Shown here piece after piece: positions 1 through 10,500 of a stretch of DNA of 64,000 bases (position 1 is the stretch's first letter; every line of letters begins with the position of its first letter). The DNA comes from Gonapodya sp. JEL0774 (taxonomy: Eukaryota; Monoblepharomycota; Monoblepharidomycetes; Monoblepharidales; Gonapodyaceae): positions 186,001 to 250,000 of the forward strand of contig JADIIX010000004.1 in NCBI GenBank assembly GCA_027604505.1. Direction: 5' to 3'. The notes under the pieces are model-generated. The model had not been told where the DNA came from. It worked only from the letters and a program-made list of their open reading frames with translations, and made no database searches. Made by a program: the position numbers and the translations under genes.

Positions 1-79
1 ATTTGTTCGCTCAACGAGACGGTTGAACGTGCCACCTCGATCAATCTTCAATGTTTGTGCAGATGATAACGCCACGAAG

Positions 80-595
80 CTACGGTCCCTCGATGTTTGA
101 TTTTGATCCATAGAGGACATAGCTAATAGATGAGAGCCACCAAGAGCAGTCGTTGATGAGTTGAGAAATAGGTGGTTGGTGGGTGCGGGGACATAACTGT
201 TTCGGTGTGGTGTCCCACTCTTCCTTGGAACGACGATTGGGTGCAGAGCACGTAGCTAGAATGAAAAGCAATACAAAGTTGAAAAGAAGATGGAGGGAAT
301 CCCACAGCATCCTCAGTAAACTCGCCTTCTCTTGACGGCACTTCCTTTGCCACTCCTCCCTCTCCACATTTGCCTTCATTATCCTTCTCTGCCTCTCCGC
401 AATCACTTCTCTTGTTCGATCCACTTTCGCCACGAGTCTGATCCGTCTCTCCTCCCGTTGAAGTGCAATCTGACGACGGACTCCATTCTCAATGAGATCG
501 AATAAGTGGGCACCAGCTTGATCGTCAGAATGATGATGCCGAACGGGGGAAGGAAATACAGTCACTGTCCGTCTATTGTCGTCTAATGAACCCAT
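80..595 (-). CDS. Small hypothetical single-pass membrane protein
   Basis: Open frame of 171 residues without an obvious intron. Residues about 45-95 are very rich in Arg, Lys, Glu and Gln and look like a charged helix or short coiled coil. They are followed by a hydrophobic stretch at about 98-115 (Leu/Phe/Val-rich) that could be one membrane span, then a Pro/Ser/Trp-containing tail. This suggests a tail-anchored or single-pass protein, but I recognise no family. It could also be one exon of a longer gene. The direct evidence is only frame length and a plausible charge/hydrophobicity pattern. Confidence 0.4.
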   Translation of the reverse strand: MGSLDDNRRTVTVFPSPVRHHHSDDQAGAHLFDLIENGVRRQIALQREERRIRLVAKVDRTREVIAERQRRIMKANVEREEWQRKCRQEKASLLRMLWDSLHLLFNFVLLFILATCSAPNRRSKEEWDTTPKQLCPRTHQPPISQLINDCSWWLSSISYVLYGSKSNIEGP

Positions 596-639
596 CAGGT
601 TTTGAGTGCACTAACTGATATGTGAAGATGTCACAATTG

Positions 640-925
640 CGAGTGTGTGGGCGGACTGTACCAGAAGCAGTCCAGCCAGCAAACACGGTTGAGAAGACCT
701 GTGCCTCTTGGCTGTCACCATAATGACCACTCATTACATATTACGGGGAGACTCCCCAGGTAAGTTCCAGTTGTCGTGATGAAACGCAGCGAGTGAGAGA
801 GGTTCCCCGGCCCTCTTTCTCTTCCTTTCGTTCTTTGTGGACAAAACCACGGGTCCATTTTATGGACTCTCTATGTTTTGAACACCTTGCTGCTCAACAG
901 ACGACCGGGACCTGCTGTGTTGTCT
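640..925 (+). repeat. Dispersed repeat, copy 1
   Basis: This non-coding stretch resembles the reverse complement of about 42340-42600. Shared landmarks in the same order are a CTCCxCAGGTA segment, GAGAGAGGTTCCCC, a TGGACAAAA-type block with several TGGACT/TGGACA words, CTTGCTGCTCAACAG and GACCGGGACCTGCTGT. Spacing is similar and many point differences separate the copies, so this is an old dispersed element. No terminal repeats or coding capacity are clear, and its class is unknown. Confidence 0.55.
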
Positions 926-1065
926 CCACACATTCATGTGTGTATTTCTGTCGCAGATAACCCTCAATGGCACACATTTCTACTTCTCATTTTCTTTGTC
1001 TTTGTCATTCACATCTTAGAATTCCTTCCTGTAGGACTGACCTCCTTGTTGTATGCAAACATGTA

Positions 1066-3293
1066 CTAGAAGAAGGGGCAACCTTCAAATGAGAATACAA
1101 CATATCGGTAGATGGGAATTGGGCATACCTGCGCAACCCGCCTCATCTGAATCTCTTCTGATCCCTCCGTGATCCTGTAACGGCGATGGTGCCTGTAGAT
1201 ATGCTCAAACGGTTTATGCCTGCTGTACCCCATCCCGCCATGTATCTGAAAATTGGAATATAAATGGGTATTGGAAAACGTGAGTTTGGTGGTGGTGCGA
1301 AAACACGGAGGGTTGACCCACTTGCATTGCACGGTCCGCTTTGTACGCATCAAACGTGGTTAGACAATCCTGTCACCCTAAACCAACCCAACACTGCTAT
1401 CAACGCACCTGCTTCACAAACGAGACGGTTGGCGCGGTAGTTGCCTGCAAGAGCATGTCGATGCATTTGATTAACACCTTCCTTTGAAAAATGGGCATCC
1501 ACTCACACATCGCCACTTTGTCACTCAAGTATTTAGCGACATCTGGTTTCGACATTGTGTCCATCTGGGCTGCCGTCTGGCGAATCAGCAATCTGAGCAT
1601 CGCTGCCTCGGTGTGGTGTTCTACCAGAGGCTGGAAGGAATACATGACCAAAAAGACCCTTAGTCGCTGACTCTGCCCGAGATGTTTTCTATCGAGTGTT
1701 ACACACCCATTGAATAGCTTGGTTCGCAGATAACGGCTTCCCAAAACTTGTGATTTGCAAAACCGTTCAACGAACGAGATCAGAAGACGTTGCGCTTGTC
1801 ATTACTCACGGTTTTCGAACTTTCGCATATTTAACGCTCTCATCCTGAGCAACGGTATTCGAGATGTAATGCAGGATGACGAAAGACTTCATTATCCACA
1901 TCAACATCTGACAGCAAGCGAAAACCCACAATGCAATACTGCGCAGCGCCAAGAGAGCTAGCTGCCTGACGAATTCTGTTCTCGTGGACAAAGTGTTGTG
2001 CAAGAGCTAACTGTTGAAGTGGGAGGCTCTGCGTCAAACGACAATTCACCCGGTATGACTGCGCGTACTCACGCCGTCTTCGAATTCTCCGACAAAGGCA
2101 TTTGCAGGGACCCAGACATCCTTCAAACGGATTCTGGGATGATCAGTGGGCATGTTAAACCTTGAGGTGTCAAGATAAACGCCCAATTAGAAAGGAGACA
2201 CAGACTTGCTCCAATGAGTGAAGCTCACGTCCAGAGGTATTCCTCAATAATGAATCCCGGCGCGTTTGTGGGAACAATGAAACACGTTATTCCCCTGGGG
2301 TCTCCGGGCTTCCCGCTGGTCCTCGCAAATACAAAATCGTGCGTCGCGACATGCAGGCCGGTATTCCACATTTTCATACCATTGATTTTCCATCCATCTC
2401 CATCGCGAACCGCCTGAGTTTCCATCCATGTCGCATCGGACCCATGATGAGGCTCCGTGAGACCAAAAGCGATGCGCATGGAGCCATCGAGAAGTTTGGG
2501 GATAAAGTGAGCTTTTTGCTCTGGAGTCCCAAAGTCACGGAACATAAGAACTGTCTGAGGAGGTTACATGATTGAGCATAAATCTGAGAGAATGAACGGG
2601 ATAAACTTGTTCGATTCAAGCAGTCCCCACCGGCATGTTTCCAACAATTGAGCTTTCATTTTGAAGGTCGTTATGGAGTCCGAGCCCTTTGTGAGCAAGG
2701 TGTTCCCGAATAACTGCCACTATGACCAGGTTCCGACTGAGCCGATCCGAATACAATAACTTCGGACATTACGACTCACTGGCGAGATTCGATCCGTTGC
2801 GTCCACCGTACTCTTTGGGCAGGGGGAACCGGTAGTGACCAGCTTTGTCGGCACGTCGCCTCATCTGATTTGGGAAATTCCGACTTCCGAAACTCGAAAC
2901 ATTGAACAACAGGAGGAGCCTCTCACCTCCTTCAGAAGATCTTCCCATTCTTTTCTTGGCAATCCATCATTTTCGTAGTCGGTTCGCGCCCATTCACGTC
3001 GGTGATCGAAGCTGGTTTCAATAAATCGAGGAATTCCATATCATTATATCATTGTAGGAACAAAGTCTCACTGAAATCAAGCGTCGAGACCTACAATCGG
3101 ATGTTATCGTCCTGTTCCTGGAGAGGCTTGATCTCCCGCTCGATGAATTCGTCCAACTCTTTCAGGTCTGAATCGGCATGTCATCGAGAATTTTAGCAAT
3201 TGGCCCATCGAAAAAGCGCTTACATGCTTTGATGTCCTCTGGAATATCGTATAAAACTGCTTGCGATGCCTTGGCGTCAAGAGTCAGCGCCAT
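1066..3293 (-). CDS. Acyl-CoA dehydrogenase, multi-exon
   Basis: Predicted FAD-dependent acyl-CoA dehydrogenase, a fatty-acid or branched acyl-CoA oxidation enzyme of peroxisome or mitochondrion. The start is the ATG at 3291-3293. Exon 1 (3293-3224) splices at GCAT|GTAAGC to an exon beginning at 3167, giving MALTLDAKAS... then ...IKAYLKELDEFIERE. A further exon encodes FDHRREWARTDYENDG, typical of the N-terminal domain of this subfamily. The middle exon (about 2225-2545) encodes GSMRIAFGLTEPHHGSDA and DGWKINGMKMWNTG, the classic ACAD beta-domain. The C-terminal exon (about 1130-1250) has IHGGMGYSRHKPFEHIYRHH and YRITEGSEEIQ, the ITEG..EIQ segment that carries the conserved region near the flavin. 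The last exon is uncertain: the frame stops at 1066 if unspliced, but a GTATGC donor after RRVAQ suggests another short exon. It is divergently arranged with RTT109, starts only about 100 bp apart. Confidence 0.85.
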
Positions 3294-3390
3294 TGTTGTG
3301 AAGAATAATTTCCGATTTCGATTTCGGTTGACTCAACCCGACCAACTACGTGCTGGGTACAGATTAACCTGCCACACCCAAACTCCCGCG

Positions 3391-4784
3391 ATGGGATCAT
3401 CAAACTCATCGGATCCGGCCACGAGTTTATCCACTCTCTGGCGACTCTCCTCTGCGTTCTCTCCTTCGAAATCCTGCCCTGTTTTGACGTGGAAAGGCAG
3501 AACTCTTGAACGAACACATTTTTGGCTGCTTTCACGCTCAACTTTGGAATCGCTTCCGACAAAGGCTCATGAATTAGATGAGGAAATAAGCTGTGGGAAG
3601 TCATATGATGAAGTGGCCGTTTTCGGATTCGTCGCTTTAGAATTCCTTCTCCTTGAGTCGCTTGAGGCTTGCAGAGATGAACAGCAAAACTTGAATTCAG
3701 ACTTGTATTACCGCTCGGGGGATGTCCTGATCTTCATCGATAAAATCGACAAGTCAGGGTTTGGCTTGTCTCGTGACAGCGGACTTGAACCCGAATCGCG
3801 AGGGGTTCTTCGGACCTTCGCTGAAGAGATCATCGGGTCGAATGTCCGAGGGTCCAGAGTCAGCCTCCACCTGACTGCTCGCCCTGCGCCATGGTATCTC
3901 TTCCCACGGAAGGAATGCACGTTCCGCGAGGACACTGCACCCGTAGAGTGCTCCAAACGTGAGCTCAACTCGCTCGAGCTCCTCCGATGGTGGGTCTCGA
4001 CGGTAGATATCATGGCCTCCACTATACGCACCTATCGGCCATCTGCAACGATCTCAAAATGTTGGTATGCCCCGGGATTCGATTCACCCCATGACTCAGC
4101 GCTGAGAGCGGTCAACGCAAGGGCGAGTAGGACGCAATGGGAATGGGGAATGCCCTATCCGATCACTTCAAGCGCACGTCATGTCATACCCGTGTTTCCA
4201 GATGACCCCATGGGTCGAATTCTAACCGGGACGGATGCAGACCTACGGGACGAGTCGGTGGCAGAATTTTGTGAACGCTTGGGGGTGAGCGGGGACAGTG
4301 GTATTGCGGCTGGGAAAGTCACAGGATCTTTGATTTTGAGGGTAGACTCTGGGCAGAATGAACAACTTGGCCCGGGGCAGGTCCCGCAGGGAGATTCTGA
4401 AGAGGGTGAGTACTGGGAGCATTCAACACTGACTGCTGATTGTTAACGTCGAAGCCTCATTGATTTCATTTCGTGTAATGGCCCTACTCACGAACGTTGG
4501 AAAACGCTGCCGCAGGCGATTCCACTCCCAGTATCACCTCGATTCTTACGACCCTCACAACCAAACTCGACTTCACGAATTCAATTTTGGCAGTCTCCTC
4601 ATCCCGGACGCTGCTTGCCCTTATGGTCAAATACCCTTTCCACCGTCGGACTGAATTTGTACAACGGCAGAATTCGATGCTGGTGGGCGTAAAAAGGAAT
4701 GTCGATGAGTGCGGTGCGGGAGCAGCCGACGGGGTGAAGGTGAACACCATTCTGAATGTGCGTAAGAAACCAAAGGTTAAATGA
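3391..4784 (+). CDS. RTT109: Rtt109-type histone H3 lysine acetyltransferase
   Basis: Fungal histone acetyltransferase that, with Vps75/Asf1, acetylates new H3 (K56/K9) for replication-coupled chromatin assembly. It is nuclear. Visible family marks, in order, are VLIFIDKIDKSGFG (family: ..SKVDSTGY), RPAPWYLFPRKE then LLRWWVS (family: RPQPxYLFP...LLxWW), VIPVFPDDPMGR (family: FPDDPKxR, an acidic segment important for activity) and a basic tail VNTILNVRKKPKVK. An intron at 4406-4515 (G|GTGAGT ... CGCAG) joins GAG-G to GC-GAT and keeps frame. The two exons give about 427 codons. The start is uncertain: the first 90 residues from 3391 fit the family poorly, while another frame at about 3418-3490 encodes a GHEFIHSLAT-like segment resembling the usual N-terminus. 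A short intron or another start is likely. It converges on RMT2. Confidence 0.78.
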
Positions 4785-4941
4785 AACGATATTTGTGGTT
4801 TCTCATATTGTGGGTGATTTGTTTTATTCCTCATGATATCGGCGATCGAGCTAAAGTCTTTCTCGTACTTAGCAAATATCCTCTAAACAACTCCACCACC
4901 ACCGCCCACCGCTGAGTTTCTGCACAGTATTCATCACTTCA

Positions 4942-6938
4942 TCACTTGCTCTCTGTTGCCCATCTTACCATTGGCATCCTGTATATCCCACCTAACCTCC
5001 AATATGCATACCTGGTCCCCTCCCACACCCCCTTCAGAGCCTCGCCATCGCCAATCGCTTCCCTCCCACCCTTAACCTCCCCCGTGACCTCATCTGGTCC
5101 ATCAAATGGTACCTGAACCCACTCGGTATCGAAACCTGCGTCGGCTAAATCAACCTCCGCGACACGGCAGGCAACATCGTGGAAAAAAGTGTTTCCAGAT
5201 GCGAGGCCGTTAAAGAAGGAGTATACGCCCCCGCGGTCAGATGGGTCCGTAGGGTTAGGCCGCCGGAGCAAGTGTGGCAAGTAATCTCGATGCAGCGGCA
5301 GGAGTGACGTTTCGTAAACCTCCGAGAATGTATCAAAAAATACCGCATCGAACGAATTTTCCGGTATGCCTGCTTTTGCTAGTCCCTCCTTGCTTAAAGT
5401 TTCCTGCCATTTGCCTTGCAGGCAGTGTGCGCTTGGTCGTGTGGTGCTGGTCGTGGAAGGTAGGGAGAGAGAGGCTTGGTCAATCCAACCTGTTGACACC
5501 ATCCGCGAGAGCACCGTTGGGTGGGCTTCGCAAATGTAGTGCTGGAGGGGAAGGCGCCGTTGGATTGCTGTATCTACCATCCCCATTCCAAAGCCTGAGC
5601 AATTGACAATTAGGTTTCGTAGTAAACCGGGCCGCTACCAGGATAATTCAACGAGCCAGTCGAAGGGCCACATCTTCTACGCACCAATGTTCACTGCAGT
5701 AAGTTTTGGCATCTCGCCTGGTGCTGGCAGAGGGAGGATGGCCTGATTTAAGTGTCAGGAAGGTATCGGGTTGGCATTCTTGAACAGGTTCACGAACCAT
5801 ACAGACGTACCTCTGCCGTGGCATCCATGATGGGTCGCTCCCATTCCTGTCATGTTCGGGGGATGGGAAGGCGTTGGAAAGAAGCAAGCCGGTGAGGAGG
5901 AATCAGATATAATGCTCAAAGCAGGGAGGTTGTCTCATAAGTTGTAAGCATCTCAACACTGCCTAGCGGCTCCGGTTACGACCACCGCGTACAACCGAAA
6001 ATATCGTGAGCGGTCTAAGCCTCCGCCAATTCACCTTCCAGTCTAGCCCGCAAACGCCAATAATACAGCGCAACAGGTACAACTCTCCATCGCCAAAGCG
6101 CACTAGAACTGAAACACACCATTTCAATGGGGTTCCCTTCAACGTCCAGAAGTCTCTCGTTACCGTGTTCGTCATGTGAGTACGAAACTGGGTTGGCAAG
6201 GTATTCATCCAAACTTGTGCCAGTGCTTGCCTCCACATGGACGCCCTGTGGTGCATCAAGGTGGGCGATTGTAACCTCATTATCGTCAGTCGGGGGAACG
6301 GTTGTTTCGGTGGAAGACATGCCGGAAGTAAGCATGATGCGGCGGCCATTGACGTAAACCGATTTGGAGTGAACCGCCATATCTATGGCGGGGAGGGGAA
6401 AAGCGGTCGTTGTGGCAGTGGTTGTGGCGGCTACTTCTTCTAAGTCTTGTTCGGGGTTTTTTGCGAGTTGCTGTGCTTGGTCATCGCCTCCTTCCACAAC
6501 TTCGTCTTGTTCTTCATTCTCATCCACATCCAAATCCATAATAGCTCTGAGCAAGAGTTCACATCGTGCGCCCTCCTGCACAAGCTTGTCATAGAGTTCA
6601 TCGTGACCGAACTTTTTTGCGATTTCACCAGCGGTGAGGTAGTTATCATCTGTGCTGTTCCAGGGACAACCTAAAATGTAGGATTGTTGTAGGGAGAATT
6701 TGCGAGATAATATGTAAGGCAATGCACACGCACCACTATCAATGAGTAGCTCAACCAGTGGGATATTTCCAGTAGCAGCCGCAAGATGGAGTGCCGATTG
6801 GTGCGGAGGTTCAGGTGAGCACTCGTTGATCAGAGAGGGTTGGTCATTCAGATATTTTGTGATTTGCGCGAGGTCACCACTTGAGACGGCAGAAAGAAAG
6901 GATATGATCAAAGCAGAATCGTCCTCAGAGGTTGTCAT
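4942..6938 (-). CDS. RMT2: Rmt2-type protein arginine (delta-N) methyltransferase with ankyrin repeats
   Basis: SAM-dependent enzyme that methylates the delta nitrogen of arginine (known for yeast ribosomal protein Rpl12). It acts in cytosol/nucleus. Five exons can be joined: 6938-6734, 6670-6120, 5846-5811, 5742-5685 and 5594-4942. They sum to 1503 bases, giving 500 residues with frame maintained and all introns GT-AG. The N-terminus shows ankyrin repeats (SALHLAAATGNIPLVELLI; YLTAGEIAKKFGHDELYDKL). An acidic linker follows, then WERPIMDA, the SAM loop NIGFGMGMVDTAIQ split across exons 4/5, the HYICEAHP acidic motif, FDAVFFDTFSE, and GGVYSFFNGLASGNTFFHD, all hallmarks of Rmt2 and its GAMT-like fold. 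Length and order match the family. Its 3' end lies about 160 bp from the RTT109 stop; its start diverges from HFM1. Confidence 0.92.
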
Positions 6939-7509
6939 TGCGATTCAGATTTGATTGCCTTGGGGTACTGATATGAAGGAGAAAATTGAGTGCTGGGAGT
7001 GGCAACGGCCGCTTCTGCAACACAGAAGCAGACAGAAGCTCCCACAAGAAGCGCCTTCAATTACCACAGCACATTCATTCCTCTTGATATTCGGCACTGC
7101 TGCTATACACGGGCTCGCAATTTTAGAGGATGGTCGGTAATGCAATGGAGGATGATTGGTCATGTCTGGTCAGCACATGAAATCAAAAGTAAAGAATGAA
7201 ACAACTGCGAGGGGTGGTCGAAAACTAAGAATATGAGAGAGGGTGGCAACGGGAAGCATTAGAGCGAAAACAACAGTCGAAAGACGTGGTTGTCAGTTTC
7301 TTGTAAGTAAAAGAATATCTTGAACGACATCTTCAATTTATTTCACTGCTCGAGAATTGATGCGAACGTAAAAACCACTGGACGAGGTGGTTTGAGAAAC
7401 ACCGTGAGAAAGCCTTGCTCTCTCGTTGGCGGCCACCAGGCCCATTTCCACACTCGCCTCAAAACAAGGAACATGGAGTGCCCCTTTCTCCCAACCCATT
7501 TCTAACCCA

Positions 7510-10500
7510 ATGTCCGACCCTCGGTGGCAGCCACGCATCCCTCCTTCCACGCAATCGCGCTTTCCTCAAGCTTCTCCCTCTCGTCCTTGGGGAATAGTCC
7601 CAATGCCAAATGTCCCAGTTAGGCAATTCAACGTCTCTCACCCCACTAGCGGCGAAAGCTACCTGCCTGCACCGCGAAAACCTGTCGCGCCACATAAGCA
7701 GCCGACAGCAAATGTGTCTCAGCCTGCTGTGTCGGCTAAACCGAACCCATTTTTGAAACAACACCCACCTGCGGGATTCAGGGGAATCGGTCTGCCATCC
7801 AGACCCAGTCCAAACAGAATGTTTCACGTTGGTACGCCGTCTGTAACGTCAGCACATCGAATTGGATCGCAGTCTGGAATAAAGCAGAGTGGAAATGTCG
7901 ACCTGTGAGTAGGAGAGGAATGAAACGGAATTCCTTCCTCGCCCAAGTCATTAAAGTCAGCCTGATCAGATTCGCTTTTACAAATGACATTCCTGTTTGA
8001 TTTACATTTTTTCTTCCTCCATGAACAAGTCCTTGCGAGGTTCCCCGGCACTTCGCCAACGCACGATCCTTTCCACTGTCAAGCGAACAGCCCACCAGAA
8101 CCATTTCAGAGATAGACACGGACAACCCTCTACCAGCATGTACTCTACCTGCCGGTGCCATGAAACACCCAACAAGTACGACTGTACGAGTTCACAGCTG
8201 GGAGAGAAGTGTATCCTCAGGATCGAATAGGCCGGGAAACTACAGGATCGACTCTACCAATTATCATCTTTCACAGCATTTTGGGCCAGTTTCAGTCCCC
8301 GAATTCGAATCTGACACGAGCGAGAGAACCGGAGGACAACAAAGCGGGGCAAATCCGTTCGGTGGCGCCATGGACCAATTCTCAGAATTCGATGACTATC
8401 AGCCTGACTTTGGAGTGGATATGGATGGTACTAGAGAAGATCCAGATGCCAGATCATATTCTCGTGAACAAACGTGGTTCTCACGCGGAACCGGTCTGCC
8501 ACGGGCCGATCCCGTACGCAATGGGCAGGAAACCCTTGATAATAGAGATGATTGGATTTACGGTGAAATGGAACCATTTTCTGACCACAATTCTGGTGGC
8601 GATCAATCTCCAAAGAGCCGTGGGCTTTCAGCCCATGAACGCCGTTTCGATGGGTCGATCAAACAAGGAGCACAACATTCGCAGTCGCCATCCACAAGAT
8701 ATAATGGTTTATATTATGGGCTGGATGTTGGGCCACAGGCTGTGGGTTTTGAGTACGGTGGGGCCAATCGGAATCCCTTACGAGGAGGACAGCGACAGGT
8801 GACGCAGGTGGGCACCTACAGCTGATTGATACCCACTTATTGCTATCTACATACTGATCACGTCTCCTGCCGTGTTCTCTATTTTTACCTCTGACTTCCG
8901 CAAATGGTCCCCCCCCCCCGCCCCCCCCCCCCCCATAGTGTGTTTCAAACGTCCCGCACGTCGACTACGTCCAGTCAGACACTTCCGAGCATATTTTCGC
9001 CCGGAGCGGCTATGAGAACGTACACGCTCAGGGAAACGGAGGTAGGGTCGCAAATGCTATTTTTCTCTAACTCACCGCCATCACGTTGTTTCTATAACGA
9101 CCTACAGGATTCAAAGAGAACCAGAGTCTTCAGGTAGCAGGAGGGCAGCTACGAATGATCGCAGATGTTATACGTGAGTGTACATCTGTGGACTGGAAAC
9201 TCGTCTATGGCGTTCATTCCTCATAAACTTCACTCCAATGCTATAAACCCTTCTCGTTATTGAAGCACCTTCGTTTCGTTCCCTCTTCCAGTTTCCCCAC
9301 TTTAACGCGATGCAGTCCGCTTGTGTGGATGTGGTGAGCGGCAAACACACTAATGCTGATGATACTATCCATGCATACTCACCTCTTTCTCTTCCTAGGC
9401 ACTCTTCACCGATCGAAATCTTGTTGTTTCGGCGCCCACGGGATCCGGCAAGACTTGCGTTATGGAGGTGAGGCATTTCCAAGTTTCATGCTCCAATGTC
9501 GGATTCTCACCGATCCATTCCAGCTCGCCATCCTTCACACCCTCCTGCCGTCACTCCGCTCAGATCCGAGATCGACATCTTCTGATGCTGTAGTGCTGGA
9601 CCCCAAGATTGTCTACCTTGCACCGACAAAGGCGCTGGTTTCGGAGCGTGCACGGGATTGGTCGGCTAGATTCGGGGGCGTGGCTGCAGCGGCGGGACTG
9701 GGTGGGAGCGGTGGTTGCAGAATTGTGGCTGAGCTGACGGGGGACTCGTTGGTTTTCAGTATCGCTGCTGAGCATGTATCTCAATTGACATCCCACGGTT
9801 TGTCAATTTCAGGGATTACCGTCAAGTGCAAGATATACAGAAAGCTACCATTATTGTTTCGACTCCCGAGAAAGTTGGTTGTTATTTCTTGGTGTTGTTC
9901 GTCACCTTACTGATTTGGATGAAGTGGGACTCCCTTACTCGCCGCTTTCGAGACCATCGTGCTCTTTTCCGACTGGTCCGACTTGTTCTGCTCGATGAAG
10001 TTCACGTGCTCGGCGAGCCTGGTCGCGGTGCAGCCCTCGAGACAGTCGTGGCACGAATGAGAACAATTGATAGGGATTTGAACGGTGGAGCAAGAAGTGG
10101 GACTTTGAGAGTAGTCGCGATGAGTGCGACAGTCCCTAACGTAGGGGATGTGGCAGAGTGGTTGGGCGGGGCGGAAGTCAGAGTGTTCGGTGAAGAATTT
10201 AGGCCCGTGAGTGCACCCATGGGCGCTACCGGGACCTTGCTCTTCATTGATCCTGATTGGGTAATAATATCAGGTTCAGCTTGAGCGGTTTGTTTATGGT
10301 TTTGCAGATGCCAGTAACCCATTTCTGTTTGAGAAGGTGTGTCACCTTCTCACACACCATGCATTCATTTACTCAGAAGTGATCCTCTTATTAAGTTGCT
10401 CAACTACAAACTTCTGGATATAATTAACAAACATTCGCATGGTCAAGCTACTCTCGTGGTTCGATTTTGTCTATCAATCATTTTCTTGGTTCTGTCTAAC

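Noticed and set aside
3284-4031. Reverse frames opposite RTT109
   Set aside because: The forward strand carries clear Rtt109 motifs; the reverse frames show none.
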